Shown: positions 43,687 through 52,409 of the stretch, in pieces
How positions within the stretch are numbered: position 1 is the stretch's first letter
Layout: each line of letters begins with the position of its first letter
DNA from: Chitinophaga sp. GbtcB8
Lineage (GTDB): Bacteria; Bacteroidota; Bacteroidia; Chitinophagales; Chitinophagaceae
Assembly (NCBI RefSeq): GCF_019091455.1
Contig: NZ_JAGXJN010000026.1
Coordinates: 31,937 to 95,936, forward strand
Direction of reading: 5' to 3'
Length of the DNA: 64,000 nucleotides
Translations under genes and position numbers: made by a program
The notes under the pieces: generated by a model
Told to the model about the DNA's origin: nothing
The model's database searches: none
Seen by the model: the letters and a program-made list of their open reading frames with translations, nothing else

Positions 43687-44670
43687 TTAGGGGCATTGCG
43701 TTATATTATGCCCCTCCGGGTAGCTGAAGGTATTATTAATGAGCCAGCGTGCTTTGTATATTTTAAGCCCGCTTTGGCGGAAAACGGTATTGCCTTTGGC
43801 ATCCAGCACCTCGTCCGTCCACCAGCTGGTTTTAGGCCGGATCACGATCACCGGCCATGCTGCATCACCGGAGGATACACTTTTAATATTCACCTGCATC
43901 ACATTGGCCTGTGTTAATTGCCTGGTATCTGTATTGATGGTATATACATTGGTGGTGTTGGTAAGCCACAGATCATTTTTACCATGTACGGGAAACAGGT
44001 CATGCGCTTCTGTGCCGGGGAGCGCCACAGAATCCCGCAGCGTTAATGCCGGCTGTGCGCAGCTGAAGTTATAGGTAAAAGTGAACAGCTTGTTCATGGC
44101 AGCAGTCCACAATACCTGGTGCTGCTGGTCCCATACTACATTATGCCCAAAAGCTACCGTGTAGTTCCTATGGTACACCTGCCCCGGCTCCAGAGTGGTA
44201 TCCACCTTAAAAAGTGTAAGGTAGTTACCTGTGCTGGATGCGCTTACAATATTCCCATCCGGCAGCAGCTCGGCAGAATGGGTATTACCACCGGCATAAG
44301 CGTAGAACACGGTTTTTTTATCGGCAATCCGCACCAATGCCACCCCGCCGCCGGAAGCAGTTACCAGCAGGTATTTGCTGTTATATACCGGCTTTACATC
44401 GCTGGGATTGCTGAACCATTTTACATGCTCCGGTTTTACATTGGATTGTTCCGGGCGCCATTCCCAGATGATCTGTTGGGTGTTTACATCGGCAATGGCT
44501 GCACGGTTATACAATTGTTCCGCCAGTACAATACATTGCTTGCAATCTGCTACCCCAATTGCGGGTTTAGCGCCGCTGGTATCCGGCGCGGATATCGTGT
44601 TTGCTTTACCAATGAAGGCCGCTATGCAAAATAAACCGCTGTATAAAAGCCGGCTCCAGATTCCTTTCAT
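43687..44670 (-). CDS. DUF6528-like beta-propeller protein, exported
   Basis: A 327-residue protein with a signal-like start (MKGIWSRLLYSGLFCIAAFI). It has repeated propeller-like blades: KYLLVTASGGGVALVRIADK, LPDGNIVSASSTGNYLTLFK and HNVVWDQQHQVLWTAAMNKL. This pattern fits the DUF6528 family, from memory. The Cys in GVADCKQCIVLAE form a possible CxxC. Function unknown; propellers usually bind ligands or proteins. The alternative Met is 3 codons upstream. Confidence 0.8.
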   Translation of the reverse strand: MKGIWSRLLYSGLFCIAAFIGKANTISAPDTSGAKPAIGVADCKQCIVLAEQLYNRAAIADVNTQQIIWEWRPEQSNVKPEHVKWFSNPSDVKPVYNSKYLLVTASGGGVALVRIADKKTVFYAYAGGNTHSAELLPDGNIVSASSTGNYLTLFKVDTTLEPGQVYHRNYTVAFGHNVVWDQQHQVLWTAAMNKLFTFTYNFSCAQPALTLRDSVALPGTEAHDLFPVHGKNDLWLTNTTNVYTINTDTRQLTQANVMQVNIKSVSSGDAAWPVIVIRPKTSWWTDEVLDAKGNTVFRQSGLKIYKARWLINNTFSYPEGHNITQCP

Positions 44671-44857
44671 ATCATTCATGCTTATAGGTTCCGGGGGTTA
44701 AAGATAAGGTTCCGTCCTTATTCTGTAACAGCATCTTTTGTCCGGTAATGAACACTGCTGTAACGGAAATGAACAAACCTGGACCGGCAGGCGATTGTTT
44801 TTCAATGGTTTAGGCTGCGGGTACTGTATTTGTTGCTGCTGCTGCAAATCCATCCGC

Positions 44858-47212
44858 ATGTTTAAAAGTTTTATCCGCGCTACCTTCCGCCACTTATGGA
44901 AAAATAAAACTTACACATTCCTGAACATCTTTGGCCTGGCCACCGGTATTGTTTGCGCCGCCTTTATCTTTTTATGGATTGAGGATGAGCTGCATTTTGA
45001 CAGCCAGTATCCCAAAAAGGATCAGCTGTACATGATCCTTACCAACCAAACGTACGACGGTAAAACCCGTGCGTTCCGGTCATCCCCCGCTAAGCTGGCT
45101 GCAGCTATTAAAACAGACATACCCGGCGTGGTGAACACCGCCCGGGTGAATAGCTGGAAATCGGTGTTCAGCGTGGGTGAAAAAGCCATCAATGAAACCG
45201 GCTGTTATACGGATGCTGCTTTCTTTGATATGATGGACCTGCAATTCCTGGAAGGCACGGCAAAAAATGCATTCAAAGATGTGTCGTCCATTGTGGTTAC
45301 TGAAGATATGGCCAGACGTTTTTTTGGCAGCGCGGCTAATGCAATGGGAAAATCATTGCAGATGGAACATAAGGAAAGCGTAATGATCACCGGTGTGGTT
45401 AAGAATTTTGCGCCTAACTCCAGCCTGCAGTTTTCCTGTATGGTGCCGTTCAACATTGCATCTAACCAGCACGACTATTATGAACGCTGGGGCGCCAATG
45501 CGGTAAACACTTATGTGGAGCTGTCGCCCAGGGCAAATTTAGCAGCGGTCAGCAAACAGCTGTCAGGCCTTATACGCAGTAAGGATCCGGATGCGGGAGC
45601 CGTACCTTTCCTGTTTGCCATGAACGACTGGCGCCTGCGCAGCGAGTTCCCGGATGGCGTACAAAAAGGCGGCCGCATTGTATATGTACGCATGTTCTCT
45701 ATTATTGCCTGGATCATTTTACTGATAGCCTGCATCAATTTTATGAACCTGGCTACTGCACGCAGTGAAAAGCGGGCCCGCGAAGTGGGCGTACGTAAAG
45801 TAATGGGCGCCGGCAAACAGGTGCTGGCCTTACAGTTCATTGGAGAGGCCATCTGCATGGCGCTATTGTCTGCCCTGATTGCGGTTGTATTAATGTATGT
45901 AATGTTGCCGGGTTTTAACCTGCTGGTAGAAAAAAAATTAGCACTGGGGCTTTTGCAGCCCGCACATGCCGGCTTCCTGCTAGGCATTGCCCTGTTATGC
46001 GGCCTGGTGGCAGGCAGCTACCCTTCCCTGTATCTTTCCTCCTTTAGCCCCATTAAAGTATTGAAGGGCTTTAAAATGAAAGCCGGCAGCGCTGCCTATA
46101 TCCGTAAAGGGCTGGTGGTATTCCAGTTTGCCACCTCTATTGTGCTGATCGTAAGCACCATCATCATTTACCAGCAGATACGGCATGTTACACACCGCGA
46201 CCTGGGTTATAACAAAGACCATCTTATACAGGCAGAGGTAAAGGGTGATCTCTACAAACACTTTGGCGCCATAAAACAGGCGCTGCTGCAAACCGGCGCA
46301 GTAGAAAATGCCGGCCTGGCCAGCTCAGAAATGTTATATACCAGTAACAATACCTCCGGCTTCACCTGGCAGGGTAAAGATCCGCAAAGTGATGTGCTTA
46401 TTTCTTTCCGCGATATTTCTCCTGAGCTGTTCAGTACCTGGGGCATGCAGATAGTGGAAGGGCGCAGCTTTTACGACAATATAAAAAGCGACAGCGGCAA
46501 CGTGATCATTACTGCATCACTGGCCCGCCTGATGGGCAAAGGCAGCGCCATTGGCAAAACACTGCAGTTGGGCGATGGCGTTTTTCATGTGGTAGGTGTG
46601 CTGAAAGATTTTGTATATGGCGATATGTACCTGCAAAGCGATCCTGTTGTATTCTTTAGCCGTACCGACAATGCAGAAAAGCTGCTGATACGCCTGAAAC
46701 CAGATGCAGCAACGGAAGCCGCTATTGCCAAAATAAGCGCAGTAGTACAACAGGCTGTTCCCGGTTATCCTTTCGATTACAAATTTGTGGATGATCAGTT
46801 CCAGGAGTTTTTCAAAAGTGAACAGCTGGCCAGCAAGTTATCGCGCCTGTTTGCGCTGCTGGCTATTATTATTTCCTGCCTGGGCATTTTTGGACTGGCA
46901 GCCTATATGGCAGAAAGAAGGGTAAAGGAAATTGGTGTACGCAAAGTGCTGGGCGCAAGCGTAGCCAGCATCACTACCTTACTTTCAAAAGACTTTTTAC
47001 AGCTGGTACTGCTGGCCTCCTTTATAGCCATGCCTGTTGGCTGGTGGGTAATGGACCGCTGGCTGGAGGGATATGCCTATCACATTAATATAAGCGCCTG
47101 GGTGTTTGTACTTGCCGGCTGCATGGCGCTCCTGATTGCGCTGTTCACTATCAGCTTTCAATCAGTAAAAGCCGCTATGGCTAACCCGGTCAAAAGCCTG
47201 AGAACGGAGTAA
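44858..47212 (+). CDS. MacB/FtsX-type ABC permease
   Basis: A 784-residue permease starting MFKSFIRATFRHLWKNKTYT, a typical start of these Bacteroidota proteins. It has a first membrane helix, a periplasmic MacB_PCD domain, and an FtsX segment around IINFMNLATARSEKRAREVG. A second periplasmic domain follows, then a second FtsX near AAYMAERRVKEIGVRKVLGA. Such duplicated permeases act with a separate ATPase in export or lipoprotein handling. No ATPase gene is adjacent. A 40-codon longer, Cys-rich start is unlikely. Confidence 0.9.
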   Translation: MFKSFIRATFRHLWKNKTYTFLNIFGLATGIVCAAFIFLWIEDELHFDSQYPKKDQLYMILTNQTYDGKTRAFRSSPAKLAAAIKTDIPGVVNTARVNSWKSVFSVGEKAINETGCYTDAAFFDMMDLQFLEGTAKNAFKDVSSIVVTEDMARRFFGSAANAMGKSLQMEHKESVMITGVVKNFAPNSSLQFSCMVPFNIASNQHDYYERWGANAVNTYVELSPRANLAAVSKQLSGLIRSKDPDAGAVPFLFAMNDWRLRSEFPDGVQKGGRIVYVRMFSIIAWIILLIACINFMNLATARSEKRAREVGVRKVMGAGKQVLALQFIGEAICMALLSALIAVVLMYVMLPGFNLLVEKKLALGLLQPAHAGFLLGIALLCGLVAGSYPSLYLSSFSPIKVLKGFKMKAGSAAYIRKGLVVFQFATSIVLIVSTIIIYQQIRHVTHRDLGYNKDHLIQAEVKGDLYKHFGAIKQALLQTGAVENAGLASSEMLYTSNNTSGFTWQGKDPQSDVLISFRDISPELFSTWGMQIVEGRSFYDNIKSDSGNVIITASLARLMGKGSAIGKTLQLGDGVFHVVGVLKDFVYGDMYLQSDPVVFFSRTDNAEKLLIRLKPDAATEAAIAKISAVVQQAVPGYPFDYKFVDDQFQEFFKSEQLASKLSRLFALLAIIISCLGIFGLAAYMAERRVKEIGVRKVLGASVASITTLLSKDFLQLVLLASFIAMPVGWWVMDRWLEGYAYHINISAWVFVLAGCMALLIALFTISFQSVKAAMANPVKSLRTE

Positions 47213-47239
47213 AGGAATGTAAAATCATAAATGTAAAAT

Positions 47240-47842
47240 TTAAAATGCAAAAGTGGAATGCAGCGAAGCAGATGGACCCTGTACGTTGCATTCCACTTTT
47301 ACATTTTTCATACTTCTTACTTCAAAATCCTCAAATACCACGTTAAAGTGCTCCTTACCCGGCGCTGCCGCCACCATGCCTATCTGCGCGGTTACACCCG
47401 GCGGAAAATAAGCCAGGCGTAACATCTCGTACTGTTTGCCATCAAAGGAATATTTTATTTCCACAAAATCGCCTTTCCGTAAGAGCTTCAGCCAAACAGC
47501 GGCCGGGCTATCATGGCGCGGAACCACCGACCAGTCGGACATTTCACGGGTCACTACAGCACTTACATTTTGTACGCCATCCACATACTCAATACCTGTT
47601 TTTATCCAGTTCTTTTCATCGATCCGGATCATTAAACCGGCCTGGTGATACAGCTCCCGGTAATCGCCACTGATCTTTACACCGGCTTCAAAATCGCCTT
47701 CCTGTTCCTGGAAATAAAAAGGGCCGTTATCACGTATAAACCCATAATGGGTAACCCGCCAGTAGTCGGTATCCGGATCCACTGTTACCTGCAGCTTTAT
47801 TTCATTGCCGGACCATTTACCCGGTTCATTAAACCATTTCAT
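47240..47842 (-). CDS. DUF1349 protein with repeat-derived C-terminus
   Basis: A 200-residue jelly-roll protein of the DUF1349 family (LamG-like): WSGNEIKLQVTVDPDTDYWR, then HQAGLMIRIDEKNWIKTGIE and VQNVSAVVTREMSDWS. Relatives include regulators of glycan enzymes and small sugar-binding proteins. The conserved fold ends at EDFEV near residue 174. The last about 22 residues (VKVECNVQG to the end) and the stop are encoded by an AAATGCAAAAGTGG hairpin repeat. It is the last gene of the five-gene operon, 2 bp after the MFS stop. Confidence 0.85.
   Translation of the reverse strand: MKWFNEPGKWSGNEIKLQVTVDPDTDYWRVTHYGFIRDNGPFYFQEQEGDFEAGVKISGDYRELYHQAGLMIRIDEKNWIKTGIEYVDGVQNVSAVVTREMSDWSVVPRHDSPAAVWLKLLRKGDFVEIKYSFDGKQYEMLRLAYFPPGVTAQIGMVAAAPGKEHFNVVFEDFEVRSMKNVKVECNVQGPSASLHSTFAF
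47243..47306. repeat. 19-of-20-bp inverted repeat inside a gene end
   Basis: The arms at 47243-47262 and 47287-47306 are inverted copies with one mismatch (core AAAAGTGGAATGCA). Flanking AAATGTAAAATTTAAAAT at 47230-47246 is the same AT-rich family as 10801-10885. The hairpin makes up the last codons and stop of the DUF1349 gene. Confidence 0.75.
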
Positions 47843-47844
47843 AA

Positions 47845-48984
47845 TTAATCCATTTTAGACGCCAGAAAAATAGTACCTGTACCAAATAATGCGATCAATG
47901 CAAATGACCAGCGCAGGTTCAGCGCTTCTGCAATAAAACCTATCAGCGGAGGGCCTATTAGGAATCCCAGGAAACCTACGGTAGATACGGCTGCAATGGC
48001 CACACCCGGCGGTAATGTTTTGGATTTACCTGCCAGGGCCAGCACCAGGGGTACAATAGATGAAACGCCAATGCCTACCAGCAGAAAACCCAGCGTGGCA
48101 GTATAAATATCCGGGAAAAGAATAGCCAGCAGTAAACCGGTTGTGCTGATGATCCCTGCACATTGCAATACCTGCTTTACACCAAAGCGTGTTACAATAC
48201 GGTCTGCCAGGAAACGCCCGCCGGCCATGGTGCCCATAAAAGCAATATATCCTACGGTGGTTAATGATTCCGGTACCTGCACAATCTTCTGGAAGTACAC
48301 GCCGCTCCAGTCAAACATAGTGCCTTCTGTTACCAGGCTGGCAAAGGCTATTAAACCCAGCTGCAGGATCTGCCGGTCTGGTTTGGCAAAAAGCGGCTGC
48401 GCTTCCGCCGGTACATCTTCCGGTAATAAATATTTCCAGCTGCCCAATACCAGCAGCCAGCAGGCAGCGCCAATGATCCAGAAATGCTGGGCCACCGGCC
48501 AGTTCAGGTTTACCGCCAGCGTACCAATGCCTACGCCGGTAAAACCCGCCAGGCTCCATAAGCCGTGGAAAGAGGCCATTACCGAACGGCCGTATAAGGC
48601 CTCCACTCCTACTGCCTGCGTGTTCATGGCAATCTCAAATACGTTATTCATAAACCCGAACAGGAACAGGATGATCACCAGCTGCCAGATGTGGGTGGAC
48701 AGCCCTATCATACCCAGTATAAAAGGAAAGATCAGTCCTGCGGCAATCAGCACCCGGCGGCTGCCCAGGCGGGTCACCATCCACCCGGATACAGGCAGGC
48801 TAACCATAAGGCCTATGGGCAGCGCAAACAGTACGCTTCCCAGGCCTGCATTGTTCAGGCCAAAATGCGCTTTTATATCATGAATACGGCAGGCCCAACT
48901 TGAATAAGTCAGGCCTGCAATAAAGAAAAAAATGCACACCGCTATGCGGTAGGTACGTTTTACATTCACCGTTAAAGAGAGCAT
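47845..48984 (-). CDS. MFS transporter
   Basis: A 379-residue transporter with 12 predicted membrane helices. The start resembles sugar/fucose-permease-like and YbjJ-type MFS proteins (AGLTYSSWACRIHDIKAHFG, then PVSGWMVTRLGSRRVLIAAG with the loop 2-3 motif). Given its place in an operon with aminotransferase, dehydrogenase and HAD genes, it may export the product or import the precursor. Gaps are 12 bp to the HAD gene and 2 bp to DUF1349. Confidence 0.9.
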   Translation of the reverse strand: MLSLTVNVKRTYRIAVCIFFFIAGLTYSSWACRIHDIKAHFGLNNAGLGSVLFALPIGLMVSLPVSGWMVTRLGSRRVLIAAGLIFPFILGMIGLSTHIWQLVIILFLFGFMNNVFEIAMNTQAVGVEALYGRSVMASFHGLWSLAGFTGVGIGTLAVNLNWPVAQHFWIIGAACWLLVLGSWKYLLPEDVPAEAQPLFAKPDRQILQLGLIAFASLVTEGTMFDWSGVYFQKIVQVPESLTTVGYIAFMGTMAGGRFLADRIVTRFGVKQVLQCAGIISTTGLLLAILFPDIYTATLGFLLVGIGVSSIVPLVLALAGKSKTLPPGVAIAAVSTVGFLGFLIGPPLIGFIAEALNLRWSFALIALFGTGTIFLASKMD

Positions 48985-48996
48985 AAGCAGTTTTAT

Positions 48997-49680
48997 TTAC
49001 AGTCGTTCCGCATACAGCCCGATGTGCTGATACAGCTCGTCATAATCCGTGATCTTCACAATATCTTCCAGGTGAGCCAGCTTTTTATTGGCGATCCCTA
49101 TGAATTGAATGCCCATGTCTCTGGTGGCCAGGTAATCCCAGTTACCATCGCCCACATACGTGATGTTGGTTAAGGCAAGCTCCTGCCCATGCTGCTCATT
49201 CATTTTACGGATGGTGTGGCCTATAATGTCCTGCCTTGCCAGCGCATCCTGGGCAAAGGATGCAGCTGCACATCCATCAATATTAATGCCGGCACAGCGC
49301 AGCTTAAACAACGCCGATTCCCGCCAGCCGCCGGTAGCCAGCCCTATGCTGATGTGCTGCTGCTTGCAAAGGAATGTCAGCACGCTGCCTGCCTTTTGGA
49401 TCTCGCGGATGCGCTCCGGTTTTTCTTCGTAGGCCCGTTCCAGTAAGCTGCAGAAGTGTGTTATGAACTGTGCACGTTCTTCCTCAGTATAGGTACGGCC
49501 CTTTCTTTCCCGGAACAGCTGGTCAATGATACCGGAGTCTGTAGTATTCTTATAATACCCGTAATTGGTTTCAAAGTCACGGAAGCCGAATGTTTCTTCT
49601 ATGGCGCGGGTATAACAATGATCGTCTATCTCGGTGGTATCGGTAAGGGTACCATCAATATCGAAAATAATATATTTCAT
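48997..49680 (-). CDS. HAD-superfamily phosphatase
   Basis: A 227-residue HAD hydrolase. Motif I is IIFDIDGTLTDT (nucleophile Asp), motif II is GLATGGWRESALFKL, the Lys is in the middle and motif IV is VGDGNWDYLATRDMG. A helical cap sits after motif I. It would dephosphorylate a small metabolite. It is cotranscribed with the aminotransferase and zinc dehydrogenase upstream (10-bp gap) and an MFS transporter downstream. In the azasugar model it removes the phosphate of an aminated sugar phosphate. Substrate is inferred from context only. Confidence 0.88.
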   Translation of the reverse strand: MKYIIFDIDGTLTDTTEIDDHCYTRAIEETFGFRDFETNYGYYKNTTDSGIIDQLFRERKGRTYTEEERAQFITHFCSLLERAYEEKPERIREIQKAGSVLTFLCKQQHISIGLATGGWRESALFKLRCAGINIDGCAAASFAQDALARQDIIGHTIRKMNEQHGQELALTNITYVGDGNWDYLATRDMGIQFIGIANKKLAHLEDIVKITDYDELYQHIGLYAERL

Positions 49681-49690
49681 GTTTGTGTTT

Positions 49691-50716
49691 TTAAGAAATA
49701 CGTATTACAGATTTAAGACTGCTGATGTTGTTGCTTCTTTGCCGGGTGTGCAGATCGCAGCCCAGATCTTTAACGGCTGCATTGAAATTGCTAAGGTCGT
49801 ACTCATTGGTGATGATCTTGTGCAGCTCCAGCCGGCCGCTGTTGATCAGGTCTACTGCATGCCGGAAAGTATCCTGCGAGTCAATAGAGCCGATGATAGA
49901 AATACTGCGGTCGGCAATTTCCCGCGGGTTGATGGTTTGCTGGTTGTTACGCAGGCCCATGAGCGAGATCTTACCACCGTCTGCAATGGCCTGGATAGAT
50001 TTTTCCAGCAGGCTGGCAGTAGTGTCTATGATAAGATCATACTGGTTCTTCTGCGGTATAAATGCAGGGGAAAGCGTCCAGCCTTTTGACAGCACATTGT
50101 TTTCTTCTATCAGCTTTATTCTTTGAGGGGATGCTTCATAGATCACCCCTTCCTGGATTCCGTATTGTTTCAGCGCCAGGTAAAATAAGAGCCCTATGGG
50201 GCCGCCGCCCAGCACAGCTGTACGCATGAACGGCGTTACGGCCAGCTTCTTTACCGCGGTCAGCACACAGCTTAGCGGTTCGGATAAAGCCCCCTGTTCA
50301 AAAGGAACATTATCCTGCAGCGGGTAAATAAAACGCTGCGTGGTTTTAAAGAAACGGGTAAAGGTGCCGTCAATAGAAACGCCTGCTTCTGTGGTTGATT
50401 TTAACAGACAGTGGTTGCGCAGGCCTTTACGGCAGTTCTCACAGTAACCGCAGTAATAGGTGGGATCAATGATCACGCGGTCGCCAATGTTGCAATTATC
50501 AACACTGCTGCCTTTATCTACGATCACACCTGCGGATTCATGCCCGATAATGACCCGGGGGCGTGCCAGGTATTCACCGGAAATAATACTGAGGTCTGTG
50601 CCGCAAATGCCGGTGGCGCGTACTTCTACGATCACCTCATCCGGCAGCATAATAGCAGGTTCCTCTTTTTCTTCTATACAAATATCCCAGGGATTATTAT
50701 ATACGATGGCTTTCAT
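49691..50716 (-). CDS. Zinc-dependent alcohol/polyol dehydrogenase (GutB1-like)
   Basis: A 341-residue zinc MDR enzyme. Catalytic zinc ligands are in GICGTDLSIISG and IIGHESAGVIV; the structural zinc Cys set is CGYCENCRKGLRNHC. The Rossmann part has TAVLGGGPIGLLFYLALKQY. This resembles sorbitol or threonine dehydrogenases. Its position between a class III aminotransferase and a HAD phosphatase matches the gutB1-like dehydrogenase of azasugar clusters, which oxidises an aminopolyol so that it cyclises. The match is by logic, not by residues. Confidence 0.88.
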   Translation of the reverse strand: MKAIVYNNPWDICIEEKEEPAIMLPDEVIVEVRATGICGTDLSIISGEYLARPRVIIGHESAGVIVDKGSSVDNCNIGDRVIIDPTYYCGYCENCRKGLRNHCLLKSTTEAGVSIDGTFTRFFKTTQRFIYPLQDNVPFEQGALSEPLSCVLTAVKKLAVTPFMRTAVLGGGPIGLLFYLALKQYGIQEGVIYEASPQRIKLIEENNVLSKGWTLSPAFIPQKNQYDLIIDTTASLLEKSIQAIADGGKISLMGLRNNQQTINPREIADRSISIIGSIDSQDTFRHAVDLINSGRLELHKIITNEYDLSNFNAAVKDLGCDLHTRQRSNNISSLKSVIRIS

Positions 50717-50727
50717 GATGTTTGTTT

Positions 50728-51963
50728 TTAGAGCTGGCTGAATAATTTGTCAAGTCTTGCGCAGATCTCTTCTATATCGTCCAGGGTAGCGGTGAGCGCG
50801 GGCCGTACCTTTACCACATTCCCAAAACCGTAGCGGGAGCCGCGGAGTATAAGATTATGTTCTTCCAGCGCTGTGTCAATGATACGGTTGGTAAGCTTTA
50901 CATCCGGTGCGCCTTCCCGGTCCACGATCTCCATACCCCACATGTAGCCAATACCACGCACATCGCCAATAACATGACCATACTTCTCTTTCAGCTGCAA
51001 CAGCAGGCTGCCAAGGACTTTGCCATTTTCGCGCACGTTTTCCAGGAAACCTTCCCTTGATACTACTTCCATTGTTTTCTGCGATGCGGTGAGCGAAAGC
51101 AGGTTGCCGCCGGAGGTATAGGAATGCTCAAACTTTTCCAGCACGGCAAACTCTGACCGGTAAATGATAGCTGCTGCCGGTATGCCAATACCGCCCAGGC
51201 CTTTGGCCAGCGTAATAATATCGGGCTGTATATCATAATGCTCACTGGCAAACATGTAACCTGTTCTGCCAATACCGGTTTGAACTTCATCTGCTATCAG
51301 CACAATGTCCAGCTCATCGCAGATCTTACGGATGCGTTCAAAATAACCTTCCGGCGGAATAATGTTGCCGCCATTGCCCAGGATGGGCTCCAGGATCAGG
51401 CAGGATACATTGCCGTTGCTGGCATACTGCGCATGATCATAGATTGCTTCTGCGCAGAGATAACCGCAGCCCGGCGCACCCTTTGCGGAATACGGACAAC
51501 GGTAACAATAAGGCGCAGGCACAATACCATTCTGCGTAACCAGGGTATTGGAAAATGACTTGCGGCGGAATGCATTACCGGAAATACTGGTGGCAAACAG
51601 GGTTTGCCCGTGATGGGAAAGCGAGAGGCTGATCACCTCATTTTTGCCGTTGTATTTGTTGGCAATTTTTACGGCGCCTTCATTGGCCGTGGAGCCGATG
51701 ATATCCCGCATCCAGCCGTCTGTAATATGTTCCGGCGCATGCTCCAGGATACTGTCTAATACTTCTTGCGCCAGCTGGCCGGTGAAGGAGGAAGATACGT
51801 GGATAAGCTCTTCCACCTGGTTTTTCAGCGCATCTACCAGTTCGGGATAACTGTAGCCAAGCGCCAGGTTAAATGTGCCGGATACGGCATCAAGATACTC
51901 TTCCTTTTCAGGCGTGTAAAGGCGGATGCCACTGCCTTTTGTGAACTGAACATTGATGGACAT
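50728..51963 (-). CDS. Class III aminotransferase (PLP)
   Basis: A 411-residue class III aminotransferase starting MSINVQFTKGSGIRLYTPEK. The PLP Lys lies in IITLAKGLGGIG, and the Asp in VLIADEVQTGIGRTG. The Cys-rich segment PYCYRCPYSAKGAPGCGYLC occurs in several subfamilies. It could act on an amino acid, polyamine or amino sugar. As first gene of the operon with a zinc dehydrogenase and a HAD phosphatase it corresponds to the gabT1-like amination step of azasugar pathways. The longer frame to 52029 is not family-like. Confidence 0.9.
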   Translation of the reverse strand: MSINVQFTKGSGIRLYTPEKEEYLDAVSGTFNLALGYSYPELVDALKNQVEELIHVSSSFTGQLAQEVLDSILEHAPEHITDGWMRDIIGSTANEGAVKIANKYNGKNEVISLSLSHHGQTLFATSISGNAFRRKSFSNTLVTQNGIVPAPYCYRCPYSAKGAPGCGYLCAEAIYDHAQYASNGNVSCLILEPILGNGGNIIPPEGYFERIRKICDELDIVLIADEVQTGIGRTGYMFASEHYDIQPDIITLAKGLGGIGIPAAAIIYRSEFAVLEKFEHSYTSGGNLLSLTASQKTMEVVSREGFLENVRENGKVLGSLLLQLKEKYGHVIGDVRGIGYMWGMEIVDREGAPDVKLTNRIIDTALEEHNLILRGSRYGFGNVVKVRPALTATLDDIEEICARLDKLFSQL

Positions 51964-52409
51964 GAATAAAGTTTTTTGAGGGTGTAAAAAATGCGTGTGA
52001 TAAAGGCATGGCATGTGCATGACGGGCAATGCTACCTGCTCATCAGGACATGGGTGTCTTGTGGGTAAACGAGTAAAAGTTACATCAGCTTTTCAATGCA
52101 ATAGCTCATTGCGGCGGATGTATGGTACACACTTCTGCCTGGGTCTTTCGTGGTCTTGCTCGCATTTAAATCTGAAATTAACTGGACGTGGTTTAATGGT
52201 TACATAAAGATAAGGCCATACATAATTTTTAAGAATAACGTAGCGTTTGTAAACGGGTTAAATACAAACACAAAGTAAAATGCATTCCGGATAATTTATT
52301 TTTTTTGTTTTGAAAAAATACGGTATTATATATTATATATAATGGTGGCCCATCTGCATATATTCGTAACCGTTATACACGCCATAGTGCAGCTGATCAA
52401 CCAGCAAGA
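51964..52409. other. Intergenic region, no gene seen
   Basis: About 450 bp between two minus-strand genes. Short frames exist but none has coding character, and no precursor-peptide-like ORF was found on either strand. The part from 52260 is very AT-rich, with TATTATATATTATATATAAT near 52324-52343, and could hold the promoter of the aminotransferase operon or act as a terminator. Confidence 0.4.

Noticed and set aside
44738..44857. Cys-rich 40-residue N-terminal extension of the FtsX permease
   Set aside because: It lacks the family pattern. The conserved start is MFKSFIRATFRHLWKN at 44858.
52013..52207. 64-codon Cys-containing frame that might be a secreted peptide or RiPP precursor
   Set aside because: No leader-peptide pattern and no modification enzyme nearby. 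Minus-strand frames also stop early.
52320..52345. TATATATA-rich stretch as a replication or partition site
   Set aside because: No iterons or DnaA boxes are visible, so it is simply AT-rich spacer.
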